From NCBI GenBank assembly GCA_029259595.1, contig JAJDEW010000086.1, positions 36,439 to 100,438 on the forward strand: a stretch of DNA of 64,000 nt. Reading direction: 5' to 3'. This document shows positions 62,474 through 64,000 of the stretch, in pieces (the stretch's first letter is position 1; every line of letters begins with the position of its first letter). Source of the DNA: Planctomycetota bacterium (GTDB lineage: Bacteria > Planctomycetota > UBA1135 > GCA-002686595). The position numbers and the translations under genes are program-made. The notes beneath the pieces were generated by a model. It did not search any database, was not told the DNA's origin, and saw only the letters and a program-made list of their open reading frames with translations.

Positions 62474-63754
62474 ATGTTGAGCACGATCCTCCTCGCCCTG
62501 CCCCTCGCCCTCGCCACCCAGGACACGATCGACCGCCGGATCACCCCGATCGTCGAGGTCGTCCAGCGCACCCGACCGGCGGTCGTCTACATCGAGTCGA
62601 ACATCCCCAGCACCCAGCGCAGCTTCTGGGGGACGATGAAATCCAACCAGAAGACGGCCGGATCCGGGGTCGTCATTTACGAGGACGGATTCGTCGTCAC
62701 GAACTACCACGTCGTCCGTGGCGCGAACCAGATCCGCGTCCGCTTCGACCCGGCCGATGACACCGTCGAGTACAGCGCGACTCTGATCCGCGAGGATCCG
62801 GGCAACGATCTCGCCCTGCTCAAGATCGACGCGCCGCCGGGCAAGAGCTTTCCGACCGTCCCGTTCGCCCAGAGCGAGCCGCTGCTCGGAGAGACGGTGA
62901 TCGCGATCGGCAATCCCTACGGCCAGACCCACACGGTGTCGACCGGCATCATCTCGGGGCTGCACCGCAACATCGCGGCCGGCGGGGTCCAGTTCGACAA
63001 CCTGATCCAGACCGACGCATCGATCAACCCGGGCAACTCCGGCGGCCCGCTGCTCAACGTGAACAGCGAGCTCGTCGGCATCAACACGGCCATCGACCAG
63101 CGCGCCGACAACATCGGCTTCGCCATCCCGACCGACCAGGTCCGCAGGGTCCTGCGCGAGCAGCTCGAGCGTGCGGTCGTCTATCTGGGCCTGGACCTCG
63201 ACCCGACGCTGCGCATCGCGAAGGTCGTGCAACAAAGCCCGGCCGACCTCGCGGGGCTTCGTGTCGGGGATCGGATCGTCGAGGTCGATGGCCGCGCGAC
63301 CGACAAGCCCGAGGTCTATCGCATCGCGAGCCTGTCCTTCAAACCCCAGACGCCGGTCGAGTTCATCGTCGCGCGCGACGGCGACCGTCGGCGCCTGCGC
63401 GTCGAACCCTGGCCCGAGGACGACGGCTACCTCTACGACCGCGTCGGCATCCTCGTGAACACCGTCTACGTCGGCAACGGTTGGGAGCAGAACCTCCGCG
63501 TCACCCGCGTGCGCCCCGGGAGCCCCGCCGAAGAGCTCGCGCTCCAACCGGGAGACATCCTCGCCGCCGCGCGACCGGCCGGCTGGCGCGGCCGCCCGCT
63601 GCGGACGATCGCGGACTTCGCTCTGCTCGTTCAACGCTTCGAGGCGGGACACGAGATCGAGCTCGAGATCTGGCGCGATGACAACGGCGACAAGCGCCTC
63701 GAGCTGACCGGCGAGTACTCCGAGCTGTACCGCGGCCCCCTGACGCTGAACTGA
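62474..63754 (+). CDS. HtrA/DegP-type serine protease with two PDZ domains
   Basis: 426 residues from the ATG at 62474. Signal peptide MLSTILLALPLALATQ. The S1C trypsin-like domain has the complete triad: His79 (VVTNYHVVRG), Asp112 (GNDLALL) and Ser189 (NPGNSGGP). PDZ1 starts near residue 235 (YLGLDLDPTLRIAKVVQQSP) and PDZ2 near residue 325 (NLRVTRVRPGSPAEELALQP). A periplasmic quality-control protease. The gene begins 217 bp after the tRNA. The stop codon lies in the loop of a small hairpin. Confidence 0.95.
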   Translation: MLSTILLALPLALATQDTIDRRITPIVEVVQRTRPAVVYIESNIPSTQRSFWGTMKSNQKTAGSGVVIYEDGFVVTNYHVVRGANQIRVRFDPADDTVEYSATLIREDPGNDLALLKIDAPPGKSFPTVPFAQSEPLLGETVIAIGNPYGQTHTVSTGIISGLHRNIAAGGVQFDNLIQTDASINPGNSGGPLLNVNSELVGINTAIDQRADNIGFAIPTDQVRRVLREQLERAVVYLGLDLDPTLRIAKVVQQSPADLAGLRVGDRIVEVDGRATDKPEVYRIASLSFKPQTPVEFIVARDGDRRRLRVEPWPEDDGYLYDRVGILVNTVYVGNGWEQNLRVTRVRPGSPAEELALQPGDILAAARPAGWRGRPLRTIADFALLVQRFEAGHEIELEIWRDDNGDKRLELTGEYSELYRGPLTLN

Positions 63755-63761
63755 GTTCAGC
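63745..63761. terminator. Short hairpin spanning the HtrA stop codon
   Basis: GCTGAAC-TGA-GTTCAGC, a 7-bp stem whose loop is the stop codon itself, in the 15-bp space shared with the convergent partial gene. Weak; no U-tract. Confidence 0.3.
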
Positions 63762-63769
63762 CGCGGACT

Positions 63770-64000
63770 TCAGCGTCCGAAGACCGCTTCGAGCAGATCC
63801 GGCGGCCAGCGCAGTTCGACCCAGGGCGACGCCGCGCGGACGCCTCCGTCCGCGTCCAGCGCCCGCACCTCGAGCAGCGCGCGCCGCGCCCCGAGGTCGA
63901 TGGCGTGGGTCAAGGCTTCCCCCAGGGTCACCGCTCCGTTGGACGTGGCGAAGAGCGCGCGCAGCGTGATCGAGAGGTCCTCGCCCGCCGCGGCGCGCAC
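63770..64000 (-). CDS. C-terminal fragment of an unknown protein (5' end outside window)
   Basis: 76 residues of an open frame entering from the right edge and ending in TGA at 63770. It reads as a plausible protein C-terminus (LSITLRALFATSNGAVTLGE, ALLEVRALDADGGVRAASPW, ELRWPPDLLEAVFGR). No family recognised. Convergent with the HtrA gene. Confidence 0.6.
   Translation of the reverse strand: MRAAAGEDLSITLRALFATSNGAVTLGEALTHAIDLGARRALLEVRALDADGGVRAASPWVELRWPPDLLEAVFGR

Overview
High-GC bacterial chromosome, most likely a member of the Planctomycetota. The support is a conserved Planctomycetes/Verrucomicrobia-restricted small protein (52460-52873, Minf_1886/TIGR04138-like), an ECF sigma factor next to a Ser/Thr kinase, many large secreted beta-propeller or lipoprotein genes, and three secreted proteins ending in the same C-terminal signature (LQLTNA-D--IG). 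The assignment is by recognition of families, not by a search.

Layout. 1-9.5 kb (minus strand): a giant lipoprotein running off the left edge, an NAD-dependent sugar epimerase, and a two-gene unit of a GCS2-CBS ligase and an M14-type deacylase. 9.6-12 kb (plus): sigma factor and kinase. 12-14.1 kb: a gene-free block of a 12-bp minisatellite and six copies of a ~250-bp palindromic repeat. 14.1-19 kb (minus): ileS (long type) and a membrane glycosyltransferase-like protein. 19.2-20.5 kb (plus): a Cys-less redoxin and a TlpA-like lipoprotein with an in-frame UGA exactly where the first redox cysteine should be. 21.2-33.2 kb (minus): a large exopolysaccharide locus (rmlA-rmlD-rmlB, Wza-like, Wzz-like, O-antigen-ligase-like, asparagine synthase, two glycosyltransferases, polysaccharide deacetylase) of the exosortase-A-associated kind. 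33.6-36.8 kb (plus): two paralogous NHL-repeat secreted proteins. 36.9-44.7 kb (minus): Asd-like protein, then accB-accC, a lipoprotein, UDP-xylose synthase, glmS and a UDP-glucuronate 4-epimerase, closely packed. 44.8-59.9 kb: GDSL hydrolase, moaC, a C-terminal processing protease, tmk-holB-Minf_1886-PerM, a secreted protein, a TPR metallopeptidase and a PGRP-type amidase. 59.9-64 kb: uppP, ald, tRNA-Val(GAC), an HtrA protease and a partial gene.

The central theme is envelope and exopolysaccharide biogenesis: nucleotide sugars (Rml, GlmS, UDP-GlcA epimerase/decarboxylase) feed the glycosyltransferases and the Wzz/Wza export system, while UppP recycles the undecaprenyl carrier. Two observations stand out. 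One is the probable selenoprotein at 19955-20485 (UGPC active site with a fitting SECIS-like hairpin). The other is a dispersed intergenic repeat family (12 copies plus a fragment) whose four hairpins show compensatory base changes and mostly G-U-compatible changes in one orientation, suggesting a structured RNA. Most copies sit between convergent genes.
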